A stretch of 64,000 bases of DNA from Marinobacter sp. ANT_B65. Lineage in GTDB: Bacteria > Pseudomonadota > Gammaproteobacteria > Pseudomonadales > Oleiphilaceae. Each line of letters starts with the position of its first letter. Positions within the stretch are counted from its first letter, which is position 1. A model generated the notes under the pieces. It did not search any database. It saw nothing but the letters and a program-made list of their open reading frames with translations, and was not told where the DNA came from. Location: NCBI RefSeq assembly GCF_002407605.1, contig NZ_NXGV01000003.1, forward strand, positions 511,905-575,904. Reading direction: 5' to 3'. A program made the translations under genes and the position numbers. This document shows, in pieces, positions 33,504-43,435 of this stretch.

Positions 33504-34766
33504 ATGGCCATCAAGAACGCATTCTACGCTCAGTCTGGCGGTGTTACCGCCGTCATTAATGCCAGCGCCTGCGGGGTCATTCAGACCGCCCGCAAGCACC
33601 CGGACAAGATCGGCAAAGTCTTTGCCGGGCGCAACGGCATTCTGGGTGCGCTGAACGAAGAACTGATTGATACCAGCCTTGAAAGTGATGATGCCATTCA
33701 GGCGCTTATCCACACACCAGGTGGAGCTTTCGGTTCCTGTCGGCACAAGCTGAAAAACTTTTCGGAAAACCGCCGCGAATACGAACGTCTTATCGAAGTA
33801 TTCCGCGCCCATGATATCGGCTATTTCTTTTATAATGGTGGCGGCGACTCCCAGGATACAGCTTACAAGGTCTCGCAGATGGGCGAGAAAATGGGTTATC
33901 CCATTACCTGCATCGGTGTTCCCAAAACCGTCGATAACGACCTTCCGTTTACAGACTGCTGCCCGGGCTTTGGTTCTGTTGCCAAATACATAGCCACTTC
34001 AACCCTGGAAGCCAGCCTGGATATCAAATCCATGTGCGAAACCTCCACCAAGGTATTTATTCTGGAAGTGATGGGGCGCCACGCTGGTTGGATTGCGGCC
34101 TCTGGTGGCCTTGCCGGGCAGGAAGAAGGCGAGCCACCCCATATTATTCTGTTCCCGGAAATTCCGTTTAACCGAGACGCTTTCCTGGCACGAGTTGATT
34201 TCTGCGTTAAGGAATACGGCTACTGCGTAGTCGTCGCCTCCGAGGGCGCTCAGTATGAAGATGGCCGTTTTCTCGCAGATGCCGGCGCCAAAGACGCTTT
34301 CGGTCACACCCAGCTTGGGGGCGTAGCACCGGCACTGGCGAATATGGTCAAGCAGGCGCTGGGGCACAAATACCATTGGGCCGTCGCCGATTATCTTCAG
34401 CGCAGCGCTCGCCATATTGCGTCCGCAACGGATGTGGAGCAGGCCTATGCAGTAGGCAAGGCAGCAGTAGAAATGGCACTCGACGGTAAACAGGCCCTTA
34501 TGCCGACCATCGTGCGGGAGCAGGCAAAACCGTACATCTGGAAGATTGGAGAGGCTCCGCTCAGCGAAGTTGCCAATCAGGAAAAGAAAATGCCAATCCA
34601 TTACATCACTGATGATGGTTTTGGTATCACACGGGACTGCCGGGAGTATCTTGAGCCACTGATCGCTGGCGAGAGTTTCCCTCCATTTGACAATGGTTTA
34701 CCCCGCGTCGCGAAGCTTAAAAACACACTGGCAGAGAAGAAACTGAAAACCAGCTTTCAACTCTGA
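33504..34766 (+). CDS. 6-phosphofructokinase, probably PPi-dependent (420 aa)
   Basis: Phosphorylates fructose 6-phosphate. The catalytic GGGDSQDTAYK near residues 112-122 and PKTVDNDLPFTDCC near 138-151 are the phosphofructokinase signature. Lys in PKTVDND, where ATP enzymes have Gly (PGTIDND), and the GGDS loop point to pyrophosphate as donor. At 420 aa it is longer than the bacterial ATP enzyme. CAGGAGG precedes ATG. It would give a reversible glycolytic step. Confidence 0.85.
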   Translation: MAIKNAFYAQSGGVTAVINASACGVIQTARKHPDKIGKVFAGRNGILGALNEELIDTSLESDDAIQALIHTPGGAFGSCRHKLKNFSENRREYERLIEVFRAHDIGYFFYNGGGDSQDTAYKVSQMGEKMGYPITCIGVPKTVDNDLPFTDCCPGFGSVAKYIATSTLEASLDIKSMCETSTKVFILEVMGRHAGWIAASGGLAGQEEGEPPHIILFPEIPFNRDAFLARVDFCVKEYGYCVVVASEGAQYEDGRFLADAGAKDAFGHTQLGGVAPALANMVKQALGHKYHWAVADYLQRSARHIASATDVEQAYAVGKAAVEMALDGKQALMPTIVREQAKPYIWKIGEAPLSEVANQEKKMPIHYITDDGFGITRDCREYLEPLIAGESFPPFDNGLPRVAKLKNTLAEKKLKTSFQL

Positions 34767-34790
34767 CCGCCCCATTTAAACCGGGTTATC

Positions 34791-34828
34791 AAAAAAGGCC
34801 CTGCAGCGATTCTGCAGGGCCTTTTTTC
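34791..34828. terminator. Bidirectional terminator
   Basis: AAAAAAGGCCCTGCAG, a short loop, CTGCAGGGCCTTTTTT. It serves the phosphofructokinase and the convergent glutaredoxin gene. Confidence 0.88.
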
Positions 34829-34870
34829 AATGTTATTTTTCTTCACCACACCTTAACGTCAATGCGTAAC

Positions 34871-35125
34871 TCAGTGGGCCTGATTCGCTTCCAGCTCACG
34901 AACGTAAGCAGCAAACTGATCAAAACCACCGATGTACCGGTCACCCACAAGAATCTGCGGAACCGTGTAAACAGGGTGCCCAATCTTGTCAGCGATATCG
35001 GCTTTGGTCATGTCATGCTCAATCATGTCGACCCAGGTATACGGCATATCACGGGACTCGCACAGGCTCTTTGCCCGCACACAAAAGCCACAGCTTGAAC
35101 GACCGTAAATAGTCACCTGATCCAT
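34871..35125 (-). CDS. Glutaredoxin (84 aa)
   Basis: Small thiol-disulfide oxidoreductase. It has the redox pair CGFC (about residues 13-16) in the SSCGFCVRAK context, the cis-Pro TVPQILVGD and the GGFDQF glutathione-contact turn. ATG 35125 with GGAGG upstream is the true start. CGFC differs from the more common CPYC. Reduces glutathione-mixed disulfides; the electron source is glutathione. Confidence 0.9.
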   Translation of the reverse strand: MDQVTIYGRSSCGFCVRAKSLCESRDMPYTWVDMIEHDMTKADIADKIGHPVYTVPQILVGDRYIGGFDQFAAYVRELEANQAH

Positions 35126-35310
35126 AAAAAACCTCCAGAACAGTTTTCCCGGAATCACCCCGGGGCTTTGCAAAATCGTGAGTTCATGATGACATGAACA
35201 CAGGAAATTAAAAATTGATGCTTTGAATGGCCGTGATAGTGCCTGATGATACCTGAAATGCTTTTGCCTGATGAACGGAGAGGTATGCCCTACATCATAA
35301 GGAGAATTCT

Positions 35311-35754
35311 GTGGTCTACCTGACGCTGTTTCTGACCTCATTCGCTGCAGCCACATTGTTGCCAGCCTACTCGGAAATACTGACAGGAACGCTGGTGGTG
35401 CAAGGATATTCCATGTGGTGGCTATGGTTCTGGGCTACAGCTGGCAACACTCTGGGATCTGTGGTTAACGGCGCCATTGGAAGACAGGTCGACCGCTTCA
35501 AAAACAAGCGCTGGTTTCCTCTGAGCGAAGCACAGTTACACAAAGCCAGAAACAGTTTTAATCGTTATGGACAGTGGTCCCTGCTTCTGGGCTGGCTCCC
35601 GCTGGGAGGGGATGCGCTGACTCTGGTCGGTGGCATCATGCGCGTACCCTGGCTCAATTTTATTATTCTCGTGGGTATTGGCAAAGGCCTGCGCTACGCC
35701 TTTGTTATCTGGCTGGTCGCCGAAGCATCCGGCGTATCCTCGCCACAACCGTAA
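35311..35754 (+). CDS. YqaA-family membrane protein, DedA-like (147 aa)
   Basis: Four membrane helices and the pattern LPAYSEILTG, GNTLGSVVNGAIGR, then GWLPLGGDALTLVGG match the YqaA branch of the SNARE-associated/DedA superfamily. Its substrate is unknown; related proteins help lipid flipping and envelope maintenance. The start is GTG 35311 with AAGGAG at the right distance. Its last 61 bases overlap the convergent kinase-like gene. Confidence 0.85.
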   Translation: MVYLTLFLTSFAAATLLPAYSEILTGTLVVQGYSMWWLWFWATAGNTLGSVVNGAIGRQVDRFKNKRWFPLSEAQLHKARNSFNRYGQWSLLLGWLPLGGDALTLVGGIMRVPWLNFIILVGIGKGLRYAFVIWLVAEASGVSSPQP

Positions 35755-37139
35755 AGGTATTTGCGTAACAAGGGCTCACCATTGAACTCTGAGTGCAGCA
35801 CGGCAATAAAGGTATACACACCGATCAGTTTGCGGTTAAGAAACACGAACTCACTCGGGGGCACACGAAAGTAGCGGTTTATAGCCGATCGTGCCGCCTG
35901 CCGGGCGACTCTCGATGGCAGGTCGCTCTGTTTCCAGCGGTATTGGCCTTTGCTGTTAATAGCGTCATCCGGCCAGCTTTCGTGGTCACTGGACAAAGGT
36001 TCCAGAACCGACATACACACCTCGCCAAACTTCTCCAGCACTTCCCTGGGCCAGTCTGTGCTCATGAAGTTCAGTTTGACGCCGCCGTCGATCACTGCAT
36101 CAAGGTTGTCTTCGTATGAGGCCTGGATCATCTGGATGACCGGATCAAGAAACTCCCTTGAGTATGACTGCACAGCGCCAAAGTCCAGCAGCACGATGCG
36201 ATCGAACTCCGCACTTTCTCCGTCTTCTCCTGCGATGCGAATACGATAGTTTCCGAAATTGGGGTCCGTCTGAATTTCGCCCCAAACGAATAACTCACGG
36301 AAGAAAAGCTCCAGAGCTGCTTTGCCCAGATCACTACGGCGCGCAAGCGACAGGTTCCGCACTGAATCGGAGTTCACTGAATGGCCGTGCTCGTATGTCG
36401 AGGCAATTACCTGTGCAGAGGAATACTCCGGCAATACCCGGGGGACAACAAAGCGCGGGTCATCGGCAAGTATCTGGCGAAACTTCTCCGTGGTGCTGGC
36501 CTCCAGCCGGTAATCGACCTCCCGGTGCATCATCTGCCGGACTTCTTCCAGCCAGTCTTCAAACTCAGGCCCGAAATTCACCAGCCGAGCAACCCGGAGC
36601 ATCTGAGCAACAGCATTCAGATCGCTATCGACTGCATCTGCGACGCCGGGGTACTGAACCTTGAGCACAAGCTCCAGACCGTCTCTGCGTCGGCGCGCCC
36701 GGTGAACCTGACCGAGAGAAGCAGCCCCGATCGGCTCCGGATCTATATCCAGCTCCGCAAGCTGCTCCGCCCCCAGCTCCGCCTTGAGTACACGCTCTAT
36801 GGCTGGCCACTCCAGAGAAGTCGTCTGGTCTTCCAGGGTGTGCAGCGCTTCGGTAACCTCTTCCGGCAGAAAATGTTCGCCGTACAACGCCATCACCTGG
36901 CCGATTTTGACCACACTACCCTTCAGTTTCCCGAGTTCATTTACCAGAAAACGTGCCTGACTGGATAACATGGTGCGGTGACGCTCCTCCCGCTTGTCCT
37001 TGCTACTGAACCAGTTGGTGGCCATATGCGAAGCCATACGTGTTCCAGCAAAAAGCCCTGCGCGAGTAAGGCTCAGCCGGCGTTCGAAGCTGCCTGTCTT
37101 GATGCGGGAGACTGATTTACCTGGGCGCCTGGATGACAT
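35694..37139 (-). CDS. UbiB/AarF-type (ABC1) atypical kinase (481 aa)
   Basis: The ABC1 family motifs are visible: KLGQ-like KGSVVKIGQVMA near residues 73-84, PIGAASLGQVHRAR near 150, and VLKVQYPGV near 174. The Asp motif LLDFGAVQ is near 318. It lacks the C-terminal membrane helices of UbiB, so it may be a soluble paralogue. The ordinary ubiE-ubiJ-ubiB cluster is not here. ATPase activity linked to quinone or lipid metabolism is inferred from the family. Confidence 0.82.
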   Translation of the reverse strand: MSSRRPGKSVSRIKTGSFERRLSLTRAGLFAGTRMASHMATNWFSSKDKREERHRTMLSSQARFLVNELGKLKGSVVKIGQVMALYGEHFLPEEVTEALHTLEDQTTSLEWPAIERVLKAELGAEQLAELDIDPEPIGAASLGQVHRARRRRDGLELVLKVQYPGVADAVDSDLNAVAQMLRVARLVNFGPEFEDWLEEVRQMMHREVDYRLEASTTEKFRQILADDPRFVVPRVLPEYSSAQVIASTYEHGHSVNSDSVRNLSLARRSDLGKAALELFFRELFVWGEIQTDPNFGNYRIRIAGEDGESAEFDRIVLLDFGAVQSYSREFLDPVIQMIQASYEDNLDAVIDGGVKLNFMSTDWPREVLEKFGEVCMSVLEPLSSDHESWPDDAINSKGQYRWKQSDLPSRVARQAARSAINRYFRVPPSEFVFLNRKLIGVYTFIAVLHSEFNGEPLLRKYLYGCGEDTPDASATSQITKA

Positions 37140-37189
37140 GTATAACCTCTACGATGTGAGCCCGTATCAGAAGGGGCGCCGGCCAGACC

Positions 37190-37828
37190 TTACCAGCCCT
37201 TACGATAATCCACTGCCGGACCGCCGAGGCCGCTTACCAACTGAGCCGTCAGCCGCTTTTCAATATCATCAATGGAGACTGAAGCAACAAAGTCGCTGAC
37301 CTGGCACATGGCCAACCCGGCATAACCGCAGGGGTTGATTCTCCTGAATGGCTCCATATCCATCCGGACATTCAGCGCCAGGCCATGAAACGAACATCCA
37401 CGGCGCACCCGCAGCCCCAGAGACGCTATTTTTGCGTCACCAACATACACACCTGGCGCATCTGGCCGTGGTTCGGCGGTAATACCCAGTTCCCCCAACG
37501 TGTGCACAATCGCCTGTTCAATAACATCAACCAATGCTCTCACCCCCATCTTTCGACGAGACAGGTTGAGCATCAGATAGACCACCAACTGACCCGGACC
37601 GTGGTAGGTAACCTGTCCGCCCCGATCTACAGGAATAACCGGGATGTCGCCAGGGGCCAGGATGTGTTCGGCCTTGCCCGCCTGCCCCTGCGTATAGACC
37701 CGCGGATGTTCAAGACACCAGAGCTCATCTTTGGTGTCATCGCCTCTGTCCGCCGTGAAGCTTTTCATGGCCTCCCAGGTTTCCAGATAAGGCTGCTGGC
37801 CCAATGATCTGACAATCAGCTCAGGCAT
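37190..37828 (-). CDS. lipB: Octanoyltransferase (212 aa)
   Basis: Moves octanoate from acyl carrier protein to lipoyl domains, the step before LipA. Signatures: [20 protein letters not shown] near residues 68-87, the active Lys in [10 protein letters not shown] near 133, and the active Cys in NPCGYAG near 168. It follows ybeD by five bases, the conserved dacA-ybeD-lipB order. Confidence 0.94.
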   Translation of the reverse strand: MPELIVRSLGQQPYLETWEAMKSFTADRGDDTKDELWCLEHPRVYTQGQAGKAEHILAPGDIPVIPVDRGGQVTYHGPGQLVVYLMLNLSRRKMGVRALVDVIEQAIVHTLGELGITAEPRPDAPGVYVGDAKIASLGLRVRRGCSFHGLALNVRMDMEPFRRINPCGYAGLAMCQVSDFVASVSIDDIEKRLTAQLVSGLGGPAVDYRKGW

Positions 37829-37833
37829 TGGGT

Positions 37834-38103
37834 TTATAACACCATGTGTACGCGGCCACTGGCCTTGAGGTCTTTGAACAAAGCGGACAGTTGCGACTCT
37901 CCCGTCGCAACTATGGTCAGCTGAACTGAGCAGAACCGCCCTTTGCTACTGTCTTTTACGAAGACATCCGTCTCACAGATCCCCGGAGCGTGCTGCTCAA
38001 CAACCCCCACCACAAACTCCGTAAAGTCAGGGGCGGAATCGCCGATCACCTTGATAGCATAGTCACAGGGAAACTCAATTTTTGGCGCTTTCGGCTCACT
38101 CAT
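37834..38103 (-). CDS. ybeD: YbeD/DUF493 protein (89 aa)
   Basis: A small ferredoxin-like regulatory fold beginning [15 protein letters not shown], with the conserved [16 protein letters not shown]. Always found beside lipB; its role, perhaps in lipoate or cell-wall regulation, is not established. Confidence 0.88.
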   Translation of the reverse strand: MSEPKAPKIEFPCDYAIKVIGDSAPDFTEFVVGVVEQHAPGICETDVFVKDSSKGRFCSVQLTIVATGESQLSALFKDLKASGRVHMVL

Positions 38104-38135
38104 GCCGTTGTACTCCCGGGCTCAGTTCGCCCTTA

Positions 38136-39326
38136 CTAAAATAGCTGGATAAAAAACAACTTGATGGAATCCCAGAGACGCTTGAACAAGCCGCCATCAG
38201 GAACATCTGTTAATGCCAGTACCGGCTGATCTATCAGCACCTCACCATTGAGCGATACCTTCACTCGTCCCAGCTCATCGCCAGCACTGACCGGCGCCTT
38301 GATCACCGAATCAAGATCCACGCTCGACTCAAGACTGTCACGGGATCCACGAGGAATGGTGACATAAGCGTCTTCAAGCACTCCCACGGAGAGTTTATCG
38401 GACTGGCCGCCCCATACCCTGGCTTCAATCAGTTCCTGGCCGGCGCTGAACAAGCGATCGCTCTGATAATAGCGGAAGCCGTAATTCAGCATTTTCTGGA
38501 TTTCCTGTGAACGTGCCTGCGAACTGCTGGTACCCATTACCGTTGCAATGAAGCGGGTGTCATTGCGCTTGGCAGAAGCAACAAGGCAATACCCTGCCTC
38601 TTCGGTATGGCCGGTTTTCAGGCCGTCAACACTGTCATCACGCCACAACAGGCTGTTGCGGTTAGGCTGCCGGATATTGTTATAAGTAAAGTGCTTCTCC
38701 GCGTAGATAGGATAGTTCTCCGGGTAGTCGTTTATGATGGCACGTGCCAGAACGGCCAGGTCATACGCGGTGGAGAAGTGATCAGAAGCCGGCAGGCCTG
38801 TGGCATTCTGGAAGTGCGTATCCTTCATTCCCAGCAACTGAGCCTGCTGATTCATAATATCAACGAAGGCTCCTTCACTGCCGGCAATAAATTCCGCCAG
38901 CGCAACAGAAGCATCATTACCCGACTGAATGATGACACCCTTGAGAAGATCCTCCACGGACACACTGGTGCCTTCTTTAACAAAGGTACGGGAACCCTCT
39001 GTTTTCCAGGCCTTTACGCTGATAGGAACCATGTCGGACATACTGATCCGACCCTCATCCAGTTCACGCTCAACAATATAGGCTGTCATCATTTTGGTCA
39101 GGCTGGCCGGCGGCAGCCGCTCATTACTGTTCTGCTCCATAATGACGCGACCGCTTTTCGGGTCCATAAGAACGTAGGAGCTGCCAGCAATCTGTGGCGG
39201 AGACGGAATCAGCACAGTCTGGGACATGGCTTTGGCTGATACCGAAAGCATCAACACAAAGGCGAGTGACGCAGAGATAAAAGAGAGCGAGCGAAAAACT
39301 GATTTTAGTGCCATGGGTCCATTCAT
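38136..39326 (-). CDS. dacA: D-Ala-D-Ala carboxypeptidase, PBP5/6 type (396 aa)
   Basis: Removes the last D-alanine of peptidoglycan stem peptides. It has an N-terminal signal, catalytic PPASLTKMM (Ser of SxxK), SGNDASVAL (SxN), and DGLKTGHTEEAGYC (KTG). The C-terminal PBP5 domain ends with an amphipathic membrane anchor (LWDSIKLFFIQLF). The start may be 39326 or the Met at 39314. It sits in the rodA-rlpA-dacA order of Pseudomonas. Confidence 0.93.
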   Translation of the reverse strand: MNGPMALKSVFRSLSFISASLAFVLMLSVSAKAMSQTVLIPSPPQIAGSSYVLMDPKSGRVIMEQNSNERLPPASLTKMMTAYIVERELDEGRISMSDMVPISVKAWKTEGSRTFVKEGTSVSVEDLLKGVIIQSGNDASVALAEFIAGSEGAFVDIMNQQAQLLGMKDTHFQNATGLPASDHFSTAYDLAVLARAIINDYPENYPIYAEKHFTYNNIRQPNRNSLLWRDDSVDGLKTGHTEEAGYCLVASAKRNDTRFIATVMGTSSSQARSQEIQKMLNYGFRYYQSDRLFSAGQELIEARVWGGQSDKLSVGVLEDAYVTIPRGSRDSLESSVDLDSVIKAPVSAGDELGRVKVSLNGEVLIDQPVLALTDVPDGGLFKRLWDSIKLFFIQLF

Positions 39327-39361
39327 TCGTCGTTAAGTGTGTTTTATGTGTGATCTGACGC

Positions 39362-40279
39362 TCAGTGAGAATCGGTCAGTACAATTGACTGCGAAAACCC
39401 TCGGGCTTCCAGCAGGCTCTGAGTCTTTCTCGCGCTACCTTCGTCCTGGAAAGGGCCGACCTGTACGCGGTGAAAGCGCCCGGACTCTGTGTCTACAGCC
39501 CGCACCCTGACGGGATCGCCGAGTATGCTCTCGGCACGAACCTGCAGTTTTTCAGCAGGGTCACGGCTACTGAACGAACCAAGCTGAACAAACAGCCCTT
39601 CGCCAGCCATGCTTTCGTTTATCGCTACCGCATTTCCCCCGGCGGGAGCTGGCGACTGAGCAATGGACTGACCATCCAGGGAGAAAGGCTGACCGGCAAT
39701 GAACATGCTGCCATCCGGCATGACCGTAATAGCTGCCACTTCTACCCTGGCGGTTCCGTGTGACTGGTAACCCAGCTTTTTGGCGGCTGCGTATGACAAA
39801 TCAATCAGGCGGTCTCCGTGAAACGGCCCCCTGTCATTAACCCGGACGATCACCGAACGACCATTATCCAGATTGGTAACCCTTGCATAACCCGGAATCC
39901 TCAGGGATTTGTGGGCTGCTGACATCTGGTACATGTCAAAAGTTTCGCCATTGGACGTCTTGTGGCCATGAAACTTTTCGCCATACCAGCTTGCCGTACC
40001 GCGAGCGACATATCCGTTATTGCTATCCATCACAGTATAGTGCTTGCCCCAGACCGTATAGGGCGATTTATTTCCGGCGTTGACCGGCGCCTGATATACA
40101 GGCACAGCGTCTGACAAACCAGAGACATCAAAGTTTCCGGAAGGTGCCCTGTCCTGATTGATTGTATAGCGTGATGAATTATCTGTGCCGGCTGGTGCTG
40201 GCCCGGGTGCTGAAGCACATCCAGCCAGTGCCAGCACTGTCGATGTCACCAGCCATAAACATAAACGATTTGATATCAC
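39362..40279 (-). CDS. rlpA: RlpA septal lipoprotein with SPOR domain (305 aa)
   Basis: A lipoprotein: signal ending LALAGC (lipobox Cys near residue 20). The double-psi beta-barrel GTASWYGEKFHGHKTSNGE with NDRGPFHGDRLIDLSY is the lytic transglycosylase core; the C-terminal 75 residues are a SPOR domain that binds denuded glycan. GTG 40279 with an AGAGGA site is preferred; the frame extends to 40333. Confidence 0.9.
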   Translation of the reverse strand: MISNRLCLWLVTSTVLALAGCASAPGPAPAGTDNSSRYTINQDRAPSGNFDVSGLSDAVPVYQAPVNAGNKSPYTVWGKHYTVMDSNNGYVARGTASWYGEKFHGHKTSNGETFDMYQMSAAHKSLRIPGYARVTNLDNGRSVIVRVNDRGPFHGDRLIDLSYAAAKKLGYQSHGTARVEVAAITVMPDGSMFIAGQPFSLDGQSIAQSPAPAGGNAVAINESMAGEGLFVQLGSFSSRDPAEKLQVRAESILGDPVRVRAVDTESGRFHRVQVGPFQDEGSARKTQSLLEARGFSQSIVLTDSH

Positions 40280-40382
40280 TGTCAGGAAATCCTCTGAAAT
40301 ACGTGCCGCCGGATATGCAACAGGCCGCAGCACTTACCATTGTAACGGGTTCCCTGCACGTATAACCATTACCGGCCTGACA

Positions 40383-41525
40383 TCAGGCCGTTATCATTCT
40401 GCGGTGAGTGTGTATTGACATCAGAATACCAAACGCAGCCATCAGGGTGACGGTGGAGGTACCGCCGTAGGAAACCAGCGGCAGAGGCACCCCTACCACC
40501 GGGAGCAGGCCACTCACCATGCCAACATTTACAAACACATAGATAAAAAAGGTCATCGTCAGAGCACCCGCAACCAGGCGGCTGAAAGAATCCTGAGCGG
40601 TAACCGATATATAGAGGCAGCGCAGAATAATCAGAAAGTACACGCTGATCAGTATCAGCATCCCGATGAAGCCAAACTCCTCCGCGAGCACGGCCACGAT
40701 AAAATCAGTGTGGCTTTCCGGAAGAAATTCAAGGTGCGACTGAGTCCCCTGAAGCCATCCTTTACCATCGAGGCCGCCGGAGCCAATAGCGGTTTTGGAC
40801 TGGATAATATTCCAGCCAGCCCCCAATGGATCACTCTGGGGATCGAGCAATGTCAGTACGCGCTGCTTCTGATAGTCGCGCATTCCAAAAAACCACATCA
40901 CAGGTGCCGCCACAGAAACCATCACCACAAAGGCACTGATCAGCTTCCAGCTCATACCGGCAAAAAACACTACAAACAACCCTGCCATACCGACGAGAAG
41001 CGAGGTTCCGAGATCCGGCTGCTTCATGATCAGCACCATGGGTAGCAGCACAATCACCAGGCCCACACCAATACGGGATAATTTTGGCGGCAAAAAATGC
41101 CGGGACAAATACCAGGCTGCCATCATGGGCACGACCAGCTTCATCAGTTCTGATGGCTGAAACCTGGGCAGCCCCGGCAGCGCCAGCCAGCGCTGTGCGC
41201 CTTTAGCTCCGACACCCACAAAAATTACAGCAACCAACCCGATCAGACCAAGACCATAGAGCCAGGGTGCCCAGCGCCGGAATACTGAGGGGTCAAGCTG
41301 GGCAAACACCAGCATCACAGCGAAGGCAATACCAAAACGTATACCTTGAGCCTTAACCACTTCAAAATTACGATCTGCTCCGCTGTAAAGCACGAAAAGC
41401 CCACCCGAAACCAGCGCAATGAGCAACAAAAGCAGAATCGGATCCACATGCAGGACAGACCAGATCCCTCTGGGGCGCCCAAGTGGATTGCTGGCAGTTG
41501 AGCCAAGCACTTCCCGCGTAGCCAT
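40383..41525 (-). CDS. rodA: Rod-shape SEDS glycosyltransferase (380 aa)
   Basis: Polymerises lipid II for the lateral wall, with PBP2. About ten membrane helices; SEDS motifs include RWLALPGLPRFQPSELMK near residues 112-129, KQPDLGTSLL near 168 and the C-terminal PLPLVSYGGTST. ATG 41525 overlaps the mrdA stop, so the two are coupled. The usual mltB between rodA and rlpA is absent. Confidence 0.94.
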   Translation of the reverse strand: MATREVLGSTASNPLGRPRGIWSVLHVDPILLLLLIALVSGGLFVLYSGADRNFEVVKAQGIRFGIAFAVMLVFAQLDPSVFRRWAPWLYGLGLIGLVAVIFVGVGAKGAQRWLALPGLPRFQPSELMKLVVPMMAAWYLSRHFLPPKLSRIGVGLVIVLLPMVLIMKQPDLGTSLLVGMAGLFVVFFAGMSWKLISAFVVMVSVAAPVMWFFGMRDYQKQRVLTLLDPQSDPLGAGWNIIQSKTAIGSGGLDGKGWLQGTQSHLEFLPESHTDFIVAVLAEEFGFIGMLILISVYFLIILRCLYISVTAQDSFSRLVAGALTMTFFIYVFVNVGMVSGLLPVVGVPLPLVSYGGTSTVTLMAAFGILMSIHTHRRMITA

Positions 41526-43426
41526 CAATGCACCCCGCTTTCGGCATCGGTTTTGCTGATCAGCGCGGCGTCGTCACCGGCCGCAGAAAATTCAAGTAAC
41601 CAGGCATCGAACAGGGCTCGGGCAACAGGTGCAGCGGTACTGCTGCCACCGCCGCCATTCTCAACAATCACGGCAACAGCGATCTGGGGATTATCTAACG
41701 GCGCAAAGCCAACAAACAGGGCATGATCACGCAGCCGCTCCCTAACCTCTTCAGCCTCGTACTCTTCATCTTCTGCCAGACTGAATACCTGCGCCGTGCC
41801 GGTTTTTCCAGCCATCCGGTAAGACGCTCCCCTGGCCGCTGAACGCGCGGTTCCCTTGGTGCCATGCATAACCTCCGCCATAGCATCCGCGATAAAATCC
41901 CAGTCACTCGGGTCTTTAAGCTTCAGGGGCTCGTGGGTCTCACTTGGCAGGAACTCGTCGACCGATCTGTCCCCCTGGATATCCTTGAGCAGCCGCGGCT
42001 CAACCCATTCCCCGCGGTTGGCAATCAGCGCTGTTGCTGTGGCGAGCTGCAAAGGGGTAGCAAGCATAAAACCCTGACCTATACCCAGATTGACAGAGTC
42101 CCCCGGATACCAGGGTTCATTACGCATTGCCCTCTTCCAGTCCCTTGATGGCAGCAGGCCGCTAAGGGCTCCTGATACATCAAGAGTTGCATCTTCGCCA
42201 AAACCAAAGCGAGACAGATAGCTGTGCATGGTGTCCACGCCCATCTCCACAGCAGCTTCATAGAAATAGACATCACAGGACTGAGCCATTGCATAAGTCA
42301 GGTCAACCCAGCCGTGGCCGCCTCGCTTCCAGTCTCTGTAACGACGGCCCGAAGAATTAAACTGGAAGTACCCAGGATCCCAAATGGTGTGATCTCGCGT
42401 TACAGCCCCACTATCAAGAGCCGCAATGGCTAACATGGGTTTGAGCGTAGAGCCGGGAGGGTATTGCCCGCGCAAGGCCCTGTTGAACAGGGGTTTGTCC
42501 TTGCTGTCCCTCAGCTCACCGTAATCCGCCACACTGATACCGGTGACAAACTTGTTTGCATCAAACCCCGGCACGCTGGCAAGCGCCAGTATCCCGCCGG
42601 TTGCGGGCTCAATGGCAACAATGGCGCCCCGGCGGCCGTCAAGAAGCTCATGCGCACGGTTCTGCAGCCGGAGGTCGATATGGAGCTCCAGATCCTCACC
42701 AGGCACAGGGTTTTCCCGCTCCAGGACTCGCAAAGTACGGCCCCGTGCGTTGGTTTCCACATGCTGGTAACCAACCTTTCCGTGAAGAAGCTCTTCATAA
42801 AACCGTTCGACACCGGATTTACCTATGTAGTTGGTGCCCGCATAGTTGACCGGATCAATCCGCTGCAACTCATCACGGTTAATGCGGCCGACAAAACCCA
42901 GTGCATGGGCGGTAAGCTCACTGTGTGGATAGTACCGAACCAGTTCTGCCTCTACTTCCACGCCAGGCAGTTCATGCCGGTGCACCGCCAGGCGGGCGAT
43001 CTCGTCTTCAGTCAGATCATAACGCAGAGGAATTTCCTGAAACGGCCGTCGAGGCTCTCGCAGACGGCGCTGGAACCGCTCAAGGTCCTCATCAGAAATA
43101 TCAAGAATCCTGACCAGCTGATCCAGTGTAGCATCCATGCCACCAACCCGTTCAGGCACTACTGTCACACTGAATACCGGGCGATTTTCAGCTAAAAGTA
43201 TCCCGTTCCGGTCGTAAACGAGCCCACGCGGAGGCGGTACAGACTGAACCTGAACGCGGTTTTTATCGGAGAGAGTGGTGTATATATCGTGCTCGACTAT
43301 CTGGAGCTGATACATGCGGGCAACAAGCCCGGCCAGAAGCAGAAACACCATCAACAGCATGACGAATGCGCGGCGCTGGAAAAGCCTGCGCTCTGCGGCA
43401 GTGTCCTTGAATTCACCCCACGGCAT
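41525..43426 (-). CDS. mrdA: Penicillin-binding protein 2 (633 aa)
   Basis: Transpeptidase of cell elongation. One N-terminal helix (about residues 19-39), a dimerisation domain, then the catalytic domain with PPGSTLKPM (Ser near residue 328), AQSCD (SxN-type) and GKTGTAQ near 542. Full length. It follows rlmH and leads into rodA. Confidence 0.95.
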   Translation of the reverse strand: MPWGEFKDTAAERRLFQRRAFVMLLMVFLLLAGLVARMYQLQIVEHDIYTTLSDKNRVQVQSVPPPRGLVYDRNGILLAENRPVFSVTVVPERVGGMDATLDQLVRILDISDEDLERFQRRLREPRRPFQEIPLRYDLTEDEIARLAVHRHELPGVEVEAELVRYYPHSELTAHALGFVGRINRDELQRIDPVNYAGTNYIGKSGVERFYEELLHGKVGYQHVETNARGRTLRVLERENPVPGEDLELHIDLRLQNRAHELLDGRRGAIVAIEPATGGILALASVPGFDANKFVTGISVADYGELRDSKDKPLFNRALRGQYPPGSTLKPMLAIAALDSGAVTRDHTIWDPGYFQFNSSGRRYRDWKRGGHGWVDLTYAMAQSCDVYFYEAAVEMGVDTMHSYLSRFGFGEDATLDVSGALSGLLPSRDWKRAMRNEPWYPGDSVNLGIGQGFMLATPLQLATATALIANRGEWVEPRLLKDIQGDRSVDEFLPSETHEPLKLKDPSDWDFIADAMAEVMHGTKGTARSAARGASYRMAGKTGTAQVFSLAEDEEYEAEEVRERLRDHALFVGFAPLDNPQIAVAVIVENGGGGSSTAAPVARALFDAWLLEFSAAGDDAALISKTDAESGVH

Positions 43427-43435
43427 AGATGCTTC

